From NCBI RefSeq assembly GCF_001544135.1, contig NZ_BCPV01000033.1, forward strand, positions 1 through 41,619: a stretch of DNA of 41,619 nt, written 5' to 3'. Each line of letters begins with the position of its first letter. Position 1 is the stretch's first letter. Below are positions 31,385-39,816 of the stretch, piece by piece. The position numbers and the translations under genes were made by a program. This DNA is from Geobacillus zalihae NBRC 101842 (lineage in GTDB: Bacteria; Bacillota; Bacilli; Bacillales; Anoxybacillaceae). The notes beneath the pieces were generated by a model, which saw nothing but the letters and a program-made list of their open reading frames with translations, was not told where the DNA came from and did not search any database.

Positions 31385-34300
31385 ATGTCGCTGCGGTTTT
31401 TGCTCGGACGGTCAGGAAGTGGGAAAACGGCTGTCTGCCTCGAAGAAATTCGCCGCCAGTTGCAAGAGGATCCAAAAGGAAGGGCGATCGTCTATCTCGT
31501 TCCGGAGCAAATGACATTTCAATGCGAATACGCGTTGATACATACCGAGGGAGTGGACGGGATGATTCGCGCCCAAGTGTTCAGCTTCACCCGTCTCGCT
31601 TGGCGCGTGCTGCAGGAAACAGGCGGCATGACCCGGTACCACATTCATGATGTTGGCGTGCAGATGATGATCCGCAAAATTATTGAGCAACGCAAACAAG
31701 AGCTGAAACTGTTTGGCCGCGCGGCGGACAAACATGGGTTTATCGAGCAGCTGAACGAAATGATCACCGAATGCAAACGGTATTGCCTGACGCCGGGCGA
31801 ACTCCGCCGACATGCTGAGGCGTTCGAGGATGGGCCTGATCAACCGGGCCGCCGCTTGCTCGCTGACAAGTTGAGCGATGTCGCGCTTGTGTATGAGGAA
31901 CTTGAGAAAAGTCTTTCCGGCCACTATCTTGATTCGGAAGATTATTTGCGCTTGCTCGCTGAGCATATTCCGCGCTCAAGTTATTTGCGGGATGCCGATA
32001 TTTACATCGACGGCTTTCATCATTTCGCGCCGCAAGAATATATGATCATCGAACAGCTTCTTCGCCATTGCCGGCGCGTCACCGTTTGTTTGACGATCGA
32101 CCGCCCGTATGACGACGGAATGCCGGACGAACTTCATCTCTTTTATTTGCCGGCGCAAACGTACCGCCAGCTGAGGGAGTTGGCGCTAAGCAATGACATT
32201 GCGATCGAAGAGCCGATCGTGCTTTCGGCCAACCGACGCCATGAAGACAGGGCGCTCGTTCATCTTGAGGCGCAATTTCACCGACGCCCGTTGCTTCCAT
32301 ATGGTGCAAAGACCGATGCCGTCCATCTTTATGAGGCGTCCAATCGCCGAGCGGAAATCGAAGCGGTCGCACGCGAAATCATCCGCCTTGTCCGCGATGA
32401 AGGGGCGCGCTATCGCGACATTGCGCTGATCATCCGCCAGACGGAGGCGTACCGCGATCTGGTAAAAACGGTGTTTTTTGATTTTGGGATCCCGTATTTT
32501 ATGGATGAAAAAGAACCGATGCACCACCACCCGCTCATTGAACTCGTGCGCGCTGCCTTAGAGACGGTCGTGACGCGTTGGCGATATGAAGCGGTGTTTC
32601 GGGCGGTGAAAACGGATTTGCTTTTTCCAACGGACGGCGATCTGCACATGTGGCGCGAGGCGGCCGACAAGCTCGAAAACTATGTGCTTGCTTACGGAAT
32701 CAAAGGGGATAAGTGGACAAACAATGAGCGCTGGGCGTATCGGCGCTATCAGGCGCTTGACGGTTTGAACGTACCACAAACGGATGAAGAGCGGCAGTTT
32801 GAGGACATGCTCAATGAATGGCGCGAGGCGTTGGCCGCTCCGCTTCGCCGGTTGGAGCGCCGTCTGCGCCGGGCGGAGGACGGACGCGGGTTTTGTATGG
32901 CATTATATCTGTTTTTGGAAGAATTGCAGATTCCAAAAAAACTAGAGAAAATGAGCGCGCAAGCGGAAGCGGACGGCCGCCTCGTTGAAGCGCGCCAGCA
33001 TGAACAGGCGTGGAACGCCGTCGTCGATTTGCTTGACCAATATGTAGAAATGCTCGGGACAGAATCACTGCCGCTCGCTGAGTTTGTCAAGATTATCGAG
33101 GCTGGGCTCGATCGGTTGGAGTTCTCCCTTGTGCCGCCGGCGATGGACCAGGTGATCGTCGCTCAGCTTGATCGCTCTCGTTTAATTGACATCAAGTATG
33201 CGTTCGTCATCGGCGCCAACGATGGCGTTATTCCAGCGAAAGTGAAGGAAGACGGGCTGATGGCGGAAGTGGAGCGCGAGCAGCTGCGTGAGTTGGGGGT
33301 GGCGCTCGCCCCAGGGGGACGGGAGCAGCTGTTTTATGACCCGTTTTTTGTCTACTTGGCACTTGTTTGTCCGAGCCGGCGGCTGTATGTTACATATCCG
33401 CTTGCTGATGGAGAAGGGAAAGCGTTGATGCCGTCGCCGCTCATCAAGCAGCTTACGGAACTGTTTCCGCATGCGCCGGTGCATCTGTGCGGCAACGACC
33501 CGTTCGACGCCCCGGCAGAAAAAGCAGAGGCGTTCGTGACCGCGCCGCGGGCGACGCAAACGTATTTGATCAGCCAGCTCCGAGCATGGAAGCGCAACTA
33601 CGGCATCGATCCGCTTTGGTGGGATGTGTATAACACGTTCATCGGCCATCGGGACTGGAAGGAGCAGGTGCGGCATGCCGTCTCCGCGCTCTTTTATACA
33701 AACGGAGCGACGCCGCTCAAAAAACAGTGGAGCCAGCGGCTGTACGGCAAAAAAATTCAGGCGAGCGTCTCGCGCATGGAGCAGTTTCAAAAATGCCCGT
33801 ACGCCCATTTCGCATCGCATGGGCTGCGGTTGAAAGAGCGCAACGTTTTCCGACTTGAGGCGCCGGATGTTGGGCAATTGTTCCATGCCGCCATCAAGCA
33901 AATCGCCGACCGGCTGCGCGAACAGCATCTTGATTGGCGCGAACTGTCAAGACCAGACTGTGAACGGCTGTCGGCCGAAGCGGTCGAGCGAATCGCCCCG
34001 CTCATCCAGCAGCAAGTGCTCTCAAGCTCTCATCGCTATGAATATATGAAACGAAAATTGAAACACGTCGTTGCCCGTACAACCCATGTGTTAAGTGAGC
34101 ATGCGCGGGCGAGCGGTTTCGTTCCGATCGGACTTGAGCTGTCATTCGGCCCCAATGGCGACCTGCCGCCGCTTCGGTTTCGGCTGCCCGACGGAACAGT
34201 GATGGAGCTTGTTGGGCGGATCGACCGCGTCGATAAGGCGGAAAGCAGCCAAGGAGTGCTTCTGCGCATTATCGATTACAAATCGAGCGCGAAAACGCTC

Positions 34301-34888
34301 GATTTGACGGAAGTATATTACGGCCTGGCGCTGCAAATGTTCACCTACCTGGACATCGTGCTGACATATGCCGAACAGCTCGTCGGCCAGCCGGCCTTGC
34401 CAGCCGGGGTGCTTTATTTTCACATCCACAATCCGATCGTTCAAGCGAAGCAATGGGTGGATGATGAGGTGGAAATGGCGAAAAAGTTGCTTGAACCGTT
34501 TCGGATGCGCGGACTGTTGCTCGCTGACGTCGAGGCGATCCGGTTGATGGACAACCGAACGGAAGACGGACAATGGTCGCTGATTGTGCCCGCTCAGCTT
34601 ACGAAAAGCGGATCGATCCATTCGCGTTCGTCGGTGGCGAGTCCATCCGACTTTGCCGCGCTCCGCCAGCATGTCCGCCGTTTGTTCATCGACATCGGCG
34701 GGCAAATCGCCGACGGCGTCGTGTCGATCGCCCCGTACAAGTTGAAAGATAAAACAGCGTGCGAGTTTTGCGTCTTCAAACCGGTCTGCCAATTTGATGA
34801 GGCACTCTCCGGCAACGAATACCGGAAGCTTGCCCCGCAAACGAAGGAAGCGGTCATCGAAAAACTAGCGGAAGGGAAGGAAGGATAA
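31385..34888 (+). CDS. addB: Helicase-nuclease subunit AddB
   Basis: Subunit of the AddAB helicase-nuclease that resects DNA double-strand ends to Chi, the Gram-positive counterpart of RecBCD. 1167 residues. Walker A-like LLGRSGSGKTAVC near residue 5, Chi-scanning inactive helicase core, and a C-terminal RecB-type nuclease with catalytic D964-Y-K966 (IIDYKSS). A 4Fe-4S staple is made by C804 (QKCPYAHF) and C1126, C1129, C1135 (ACEFCVFKPVC). ATG 31385 is used (MSLRFLLGRSGSG); GTGGTGG-rich sequence precedes it, and an upstream ATG at 31370 is possible. addA starts at the base after its stop. Confidence 0.95.
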   Translation: MSLRFLLGRSGSGKTAVCLEEIRRQLQEDPKGRAIVYLVPEQMTFQCEYALIHTEGVDGMIRAQVFSFTRLAWRVLQETGGMTRYHIHDVGVQMMIRKIIEQRKQELKLFGRAADKHGFIEQLNEMITECKRYCLTPGELRRHAEAFEDGPDQPGRRLLADKLSDVALVYEELEKSLSGHYLDSEDYLRLLAEHIPRSSYLRDADIYIDGFHHFAPQEYMIIEQLLRHCRRVTVCLTIDRPYDDGMPDELHLFYLPAQTYRQLRELALSNDIAIEEPIVLSANRRHEDRALVHLEAQFHRRPLLPYGAKTDAVHLYEASNRRAEIEAVAREIIRLVRDEGARYRDIALIIRQTEAYRDLVKTVFFDFGIPYFMDEKEPMHHHPLIELVRAALETVVTRWRYEAVFRAVKTDLLFPTDGDLHMWREAADKLENYVLAYGIKGDKWTNNERWAYRRYQALDGLNVPQTDEERQFEDMLNEWREALAAPLRRLERRLRRAEDGRGFCMALYLFLEELQIPKKLEKMSAQAEADGRLVEARQHEQAWNAVVDLLDQYVEMLGTESLPLAEFVKIIEAGLDRLEFSLVPPAMDQVIVAQLDRSRLIDIKYAFVIGANDGVIPAKVKEDGLMAEVEREQLRELGVALAPGGREQLFYDPFFVYLALVCPSRRLYVTYPLADGEGKALMPSPLIKQLTELFPHAPVHLCGNDPFDAPAEKAEAFVTAPRATQTYLISQLRAWKRNYGIDPLWWDVYNTFIGHRDWKEQVRHAVSALFYTNGATPLKKQWSQRLYGKKIQASVSRMEQFQKCPYAHFASHGLRLKERNVFRLEAPDVGQLFHAAIKQIADRLREQHLDWRELSRPDCERLSAEAVERIAPLIQQQVLSSSHRYEYMKRKLKHVVARTTHVLSEHARASGFVPIGLELSFGPNGDLPPLRFRLPDGTVMELVGRIDRVDKAESSQGVLLRIIDYKSSAKTLDLTEVYYGLALQMFTYLDIVLTYAEQLVGQPALPAGVLYFHIHNPIVQAKQWVDDEVEMAKKLLEPFRMRGLLLADVEAIRLMDNRTEDGQWSLIVPAQLTKSGSIHSRSSVASPSDFAALRQHVRRLFIDIGGQIADGVVSIAPYKLKDKTACEFCVFKPVCQFDEALSGNEYRKLAPQTKEAVIEKLAEGKEG

Positions 34889-37800
34889 ATGAACGCCACG
34901 ATTCGCCCGAAGCCGGCTGGGAGCCGATGGACGGATGAACAATGGAAGGCGATCGCCGCGGGCGGCCGAGACATTCTTGTCGCCGCGGCGGCCGGATCCG
35001 GGAAAACGGCCGTTCTTGTCGAGCGGATCATTCAAAAAGTGACGGCGGAAGAAGGAGCGGTCGATATCGACCGGCTGCTTGTCGTTACCTTTACCAATGC
35101 GGCAGCCGCGGAGATGAAAGCAAGAATCGGTGAGGCGCTCGAGCGGGAATTGGCCAAGCGTCCGCATTCGCTCCATTTGCGGCGCCAGCTCAGCCTGCTT
35201 CCCCGCGCCGCGATCTCGACGCTCCATTCCTTTTGCTTGGATGTCATTCGCAAATATTACTATTTGCTCGATTTGGATCCGTCGTTTCGCATCGCGGATG
35301 AAACGGAAATCGAGCTGTTGAAAGAGGATGTCCTTGAAGAGCTGCTTGAGGAGGAATACGGAAAGCCGGACAACGAGCGGTTTTTCGCCGTCGTGGATGC
35401 CTATACGGGCGACCGGAGCGACGCCGAGCTGCAGGAGATGATTGTCGCCCTTTATGAATTTTCCCGCTCCCATCCGGAACCAGATGAATGGTTGGCCGGT
35501 TTGGCCTCGATGTATGACGTCGATGAACGGACGGATATCAAGACGCTGCCAGCAGCCCGCTATATCGCGCAACATGCCGCGATGGAGCTGGCGGCGGCCA
35601 AACGGCTGATCCGAAGGGCGCTTGAGCTCGCCGAAGAACCGAGCGGGCCGCGGCCGTATGCCGAGCGGCTGCGCGAAGATCTGGAGATGATCGTCAAGTT
35701 AGAGGCGCAACTTTCCGGGCCGTGGGCCGAGCTGCATCGCGCGCTAAAGGCGCTGTCGTTTGGGCGGCTGCCGGCCTGCCGCGGCAAGGACTATGACGAG
35801 CGGCTGATCGACGAAGCCAAATCGCTGCGCGATCAGGCGAAAAAGAAAGTGGAGGCGCTGCGCGACAATGTGTTTTCGCTCGATCCATCCGTTTGGCTCC
35901 GCCATATGAGGGAAATGAAGCCGATCGTTGAAACGATCGCTAACCTTGTCCGCCGTTTTGCCGTCATGTTCCAAGCGGCGAAACGGGAAAAAGGAATCGT
36001 TGATTTTTCTGACTTGGAACATTATTGTTTGCATATTTTGCGGCGGCGCGATCCGGAAACGGGCGAATGGCAGCCTTCCTCCGCCGCCTTGGAATACCAG
36101 GCGCAGTTTGATGAAGTGCTTGTTGACGAGTATCAAGATACGAACCTCGTTCAAGAAGCGATTTTGCGGATGGTAAAAAAAGGAAGTGAACGAACAGGCA
36201 ATTTGTTTATGGTCGGCGACGTGAAACAGTCGATTTACCGATTCCGCCTTGCCGAGCCGATGCTGTTTTTGGACAAATACAAACGATTCACCGCCGACGG
36301 GGAAGAAGGGGGGATGAAAATCGACCTCGCGAGCAACTTCCGCAGCCGCCGCGAAGTGCTTGACGGGACGAATTTTCTGTTTGCGCAACTCATGGGGGAA
36401 ACCGTCGGCGAAATGGTTTACGACGAAGCGGCGCAGCTGAAATACGGCGCCGATTACCCGGAAGGGGAGGATGCGGCGCCGGAAGTCATGATCATCAACC
36501 GGCAGCGTGCGGCGGAAGAGGACGAAGAGGAAGCGGCTGAATGGGAAGCGGCGGAGCTCGAGGCGCGGCTGATGGCGAAAAAAATCAAAGAGATCGTTTC
36601 CGCTCCGTTTTATGTATACGATCGTTCGAGCGGGCAGCCGCGGCGCGCCATGTACCGTGACATCGTCATCCTTGTCCGCTCGATGACGAATGCGCCGCAG
36701 ATGATCGAGCAGTTGCAGGCGCAAGGCATCCCGGCGGCCGCGGATTTGTCATCCGGCTATTTTCAGGCGACGGAAATTTCGATCATGCTCTCACTGTTAA
36801 AAGTGATCGACAACCCGCACCAAGACATTCCGCTCGCCGCGGTGCTCCGGTCGCCGCTCTTTCGTTTTGACGAGAATGAGCTCGCCATGATTCGCCTCGC
36901 CGATCCAAAGGGCACGTTTTATGAAGCGCTCTGTTCGTTTCGGCAAAAGCCGGCGGAAACAAAAGAGGAGGCCAACGCCCAAAGGAAAGCGGCGGCTTTC
37001 TTAGAGCGGCTCGAGGGCTGGCGTACGATGGCGCGCCGCCGCTCATTAGCTGATCTCATTTGGCAGCTGTACCGCGATACGCAATTTTACGATTTTGTCG
37101 GCGCACTGCCGGGCGGCAGGCAACGGCAGGCGAACTTGCGCGCTTTGTACGACCGCGCGCGGCAGTACGAGTCGACGTCGTTTCGCGGCTTGTTTCGCTT
37201 TCTTCGCTTCATCGAGCGGCTGCAAGAGCGCGGCGACGATTTAGGGGCGGCCCGGCCGCTCGGCGAGCAGGAAGACGTCGTGCGCATCATGACGATTCAC
37301 AGCAGCAAAGGATTGGAATTTCCGATCGTGTTTCTCGCTGGGCTGGCTCGTCCGTTTCATACACGTGATTTGCACCACCCATATTTGCTCGATAAAGAGC
37401 TGGGCTTTGCCGCCCGCTTTGTCCACCCGCGGCTGCGCATCAGTTATCCGACGCTGCCGCTGTTGGCCATCCAAACGAAAAAGCGGCTTGAACTGCTCGC
37501 TGAGGAGATGCGCATTTTGTATGTCGCGCTCACAAGGGCAAAAGAGAAGCTGTATTTGTTGGCGTCGGTCAACGATGCGGCCAAGGAGATTGAAAAATGG
37601 AAAAGCGCTGCTTCGGAACGCGGCTGGCTTCTCCCCGACGATGTGCGGGCTTCGGCCCGCTCCTACTTGGATTGGATCGGCCGGGCGCTCATCCGTCATC
37701 GGGATGGGGGGGCGCTTGCGGGAACGAAGGCGCCTGAAGAGGTCGCCTCTCACCCGTCTGTATGGCGTGTCGCCATCGTGCCGGCCGCCGATTTGCGCGG

Positions 37801-38617
37801 CGCAGAGGCTGCGAGGGAGGAGATGGATGGCGGCGTGCTTCTTGCCCTCGAACAAGGCCGACCCGTTCCCGTAGAAGGAGGGTGGCAGAAGGAGGTCAAA
37901 CGCCGCTTGTTGTGGCGGTATTCGTATGAGAAAGAAACGGCCGTGCGCGCCAAGCAATCGGTGTCAGAACTCAAAGAACAGCGCGCGCTCTTTGGCGAGC
38001 AAGCGGACGAATGGCGGCCGCGCCAAGGGACGGCTCCGGTGTTTTCCCGGCCGCGTTTTATGCAGGAGAAAACGTTGACGCCGGCCGAAAAAGGGACGGC
38101 GCTCCATGTCGTCATGCGCCATCTCGATTTGCAAGCGCCGCTTGATGAATCGTGGATCCGCAGTCAGATCGTCCGCCTTGTCGAAAAAGAGCTGCTGTCG
38201 GCAGAACAAGCAGAGGCGGTCGATCCAGCGGCCATCGCTGCCTTTTTCACTGCAGATCTTGGCCGCCGCCTTTGCGCCGCCCGCGAAGTGCACCGTGAAG
38301 TGCCGTTCAGCTTGGGGCTTAAAGCGGCTGAACTGTACGGCGGCGAAGGGACGGAAAGCGGCCGGCGCGTCCTCGTGCAAGGGGTGATCGACTGCGTGTT
38401 TGCCGACGAATGCGGCTATGTGATGATTGACTATAAAACGGATGAAGTCGTCCACCGTTTTGCTGGGCAAAAGGAAGAAGCGGCTCGTTTTCTGCTCGGC
38501 CGCTACGGGACGCAAATGCGCTTGTACCGGCGGGCCATCGAGCAAATTTGGCGTGCGCCGGTGGCGGAATGCTATTTGTATTCGTTTGACGGCGGGTTTG
38601 TTGTGGCTGTTGAGTGA
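34889..38617 (+). CDS. addA: Helicase-nuclease subunit AddA
   Basis: UvrD-type motor and nuclease of AddAB. 1242 residues. Walker A AAAAGSGKT at 32-40, helicase motif II V412-D-E-Y-Q-D-T, GDVKQSIYRFR, and MTIHSSKGLEFPIVF (motif V) and ALTRAKEKL (motif VI) further on. The RecB-type nuclease at the C-terminus carries D1181-Y-K1183 (MIDYKTD). Starts immediately after addB with AAGGAAGGA as RBS within the addB end; tight coupling indicates equimolar synthesis. sbcD follows after about 20 bases. Confidence 0.96.
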   Translation: MNATIRPKPAGSRWTDEQWKAIAAGGRDILVAAAAGSGKTAVLVERIIQKVTAEEGAVDIDRLLVVTFTNAAAAEMKARIGEALERELAKRPHSLHLRRQLSLLPRAAISTLHSFCLDVIRKYYYLLDLDPSFRIADETEIELLKEDVLEELLEEEYGKPDNERFFAVVDAYTGDRSDAELQEMIVALYEFSRSHPEPDEWLAGLASMYDVDERTDIKTLPAARYIAQHAAMELAAAKRLIRRALELAEEPSGPRPYAERLREDLEMIVKLEAQLSGPWAELHRALKALSFGRLPACRGKDYDERLIDEAKSLRDQAKKKVEALRDNVFSLDPSVWLRHMREMKPIVETIANLVRRFAVMFQAAKREKGIVDFSDLEHYCLHILRRRDPETGEWQPSSAALEYQAQFDEVLVDEYQDTNLVQEAILRMVKKGSERTGNLFMVGDVKQSIYRFRLAEPMLFLDKYKRFTADGEEGGMKIDLASNFRSRREVLDGTNFLFAQLMGETVGEMVYDEAAQLKYGADYPEGEDAAPEVMIINRQRAAEEDEEEAAEWEAAELEARLMAKKIKEIVSAPFYVYDRSSGQPRRAMYRDIVILVRSMTNAPQMIEQLQAQGIPAAADLSSGYFQATEISIMLSLLKVIDNPHQDIPLAAVLRSPLFRFDENELAMIRLADPKGTFYEALCSFRQKPAETKEEANAQRKAAAFLERLEGWRTMARRRSLADLIWQLYRDTQFYDFVGALPGGRQRQANLRALYDRARQYESTSFRGLFRFLRFIERLQERGDDLGAARPLGEQEDVVRIMTIHSSKGLEFPIVFLAGLARPFHTRDLHHPYLLDKELGFAARFVHPRLRISYPTLPLLAIQTKKRLELLAEEMRILYVALTRAKEKLYLLASVNDAAKEIEKWKSAASERGWLLPDDVRASARSYLDWIGRALIRHRDGGALAGTKAPEEVASHPSVWRVAIVPAADLRGAEAAREEMDGGVLLALEQGRPVPVEGGWQKEVKRRLLWRYSYEKETAVRAKQSVSELKEQRALFGEQADEWRPRQGTAPVFSRPRFMQEKTLTPAEKGTALHVVMRHLDLQAPLDESWIRSQIVRLVEKELLSAEQAEAVDPAAIAAFFTADLGRRLCAAREVHREVPFSLGLKAAELYGGEGTESGRRVLVQGVIDCVFADECGYVMIDYKTDEVVHRFAGQKEEAARFLLGRYGTQMRLYRRAIEQIWRAPVAECYLYSFDGGFVVAVE

Positions 38618-38637
38618 TGCAAGGGGGGAAAGAGAGA

Positions 38638-39816
38638 ATGCGGATTTTGCATACCGCGGACTGGCATTTTGGGAGAACGCTCGAGGGGCGGAGTCGGATG
38701 GCCGAGCAAGAGGCATTTGTTGATGAGCTTGTGGAGATTGTCAAGAAAGAACAAATCGACATCATCCTTGTGGCCGGCGATGTATTCGACTCCGTCAATC
38801 CGCCGGCGGCTGCGGAACAACTGTTTTATGAAAGCCTCGCCCGCCTGTCCGACAAAGGACGCCGCCCGGTGGCAGTCATCAGCGGCAACCACGACCACCC
38901 CGACCGGATCAGCGCTGCCCGGACGTTGATGTGTGCGCACAACATTTTTCTTTTCGGCCGCCCGCAAGCGGCTGTTTGCCGGATTGACGTTCCATCGTGC
39001 GGCGAAACGATGATGCTTGCTCCGTTGGCCTATCCGTCCGAATCGCGCCTCGCCGAGCTGTTGTCATCCGACTGTAAAGAGACGACGATGCGCGATCGGT
39101 ACGATGACCGCATCCGCGCCCTATTAGCGGCGATGGCCGCCTCGTTCACGGCGGAGACCGTCAATATCGCGATGAGCCATCTTTACGTTGCCGGCGGACG
39201 TACGTCCGATTCCGAGCGGCCGATTGAAGTCGGCGGCGCTTATACGGTGGCGGCTGAGAGCTTGCCGAAAGCCGCGCAATATGTGGCGCTTGGCCATCTG
39301 CACCGGCCGCAGGATGTCAAGCAGGCAAAGACGGCGGCGCGCTATTCCGGCTCGCCGTTGGCGTACAGCTTTTCCGAAGCCGGTCAAGCCAAATCGGTCA
39401 CGGTCGTTGACGTGCATCCAGGCAGGAAGGCCAAGGTGGCGGAGATACCGCTCGTTGCCGGCAAACCGCTCATCCGTTGGAAGGCGACAGAGGGGCTCGC
39501 TCAAGTATACCGCTGGTGTGAGGAAGGAAGAGACCGATCAAGCTGGATCGATTTGGAGATTCATGTGACCGAGTCGTTGACAATGGAAGAAATTGATCGG
39601 CTGCGTAAGCTTCATCCCGGATTTGTCCACATTCGCCCGGTGCTTCCCAATCGGGTGGAAGAGATGATGGAAATGAGCCGCGAGCCGCTTTCACTTGAAG
39701 AAATGTTTCACCGCTTTTACGAACGGCAGACTGGGGGACAAACGCCGGATGAAGAGCTCGTCCGCCTCTTTTTGGAGCTGGCGGCGGAAGAAGAGAAGGA
39801 AGGGGAGGGAGAATGA
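38638..39816 (+). CDS. sbcD: Nuclease SbcCD subunit D
   Basis: Mre11-type metallophosphoesterase, nuclease of the SbcCD complex that cuts DNA hairpins and blocked ends. 392 residues. Metal motifs D8-W-H10 (ILHTADWHFG), G-D48-V-F-D, G-N84-H85-D86-H87, and the later SHLYVAGG and GHLHRPQ. ATG 38638 has AAGGGGGGAAAG upstream, giving the standard MRILHTADWH start. Overlaps sbcC by 4 bases (ATGA). Confidence 0.96.
   Translation: MRILHTADWHFGRTLEGRSRMAEQEAFVDELVEIVKKEQIDIILVAGDVFDSVNPPAAAEQLFYESLARLSDKGRRPVAVISGNHDHPDRISAARTLMCAHNIFLFGRPQAAVCRIDVPSCGETMMLAPLAYPSESRLAELLSSDCKETTMRDRYDDRIRALLAAMAASFTAETVNIAMSHLYVAGGRTSDSERPIEVGGAYTVAAESLPKAAQYVALGHLHRPQDVKQAKTAARYSGSPLAYSFSEAGQAKSVTVVDVHPGRKAKVAEIPLVAGKPLIRWKATEGLAQVYRWCEEGRDRSSWIDLEIHVTESLTMEEIDRLRKLHPGFVHIRPVLPNRVEEMMEMSREPLSLEEMFHRFYERQTGGQTPDEELVRLFLELAAEEEKEGEGE

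Noticed and set aside
31189-31650. Plus-strand frame of 153 codons before and into addB
   Set aside because: No RBS, low-complexity basic product, and the second half overlaps addB in another frame.
34865-38716. Several long minus-strand frames opposite addA
   Set aside because: High-GC shadows of addA, with no RBS and no known motifs.
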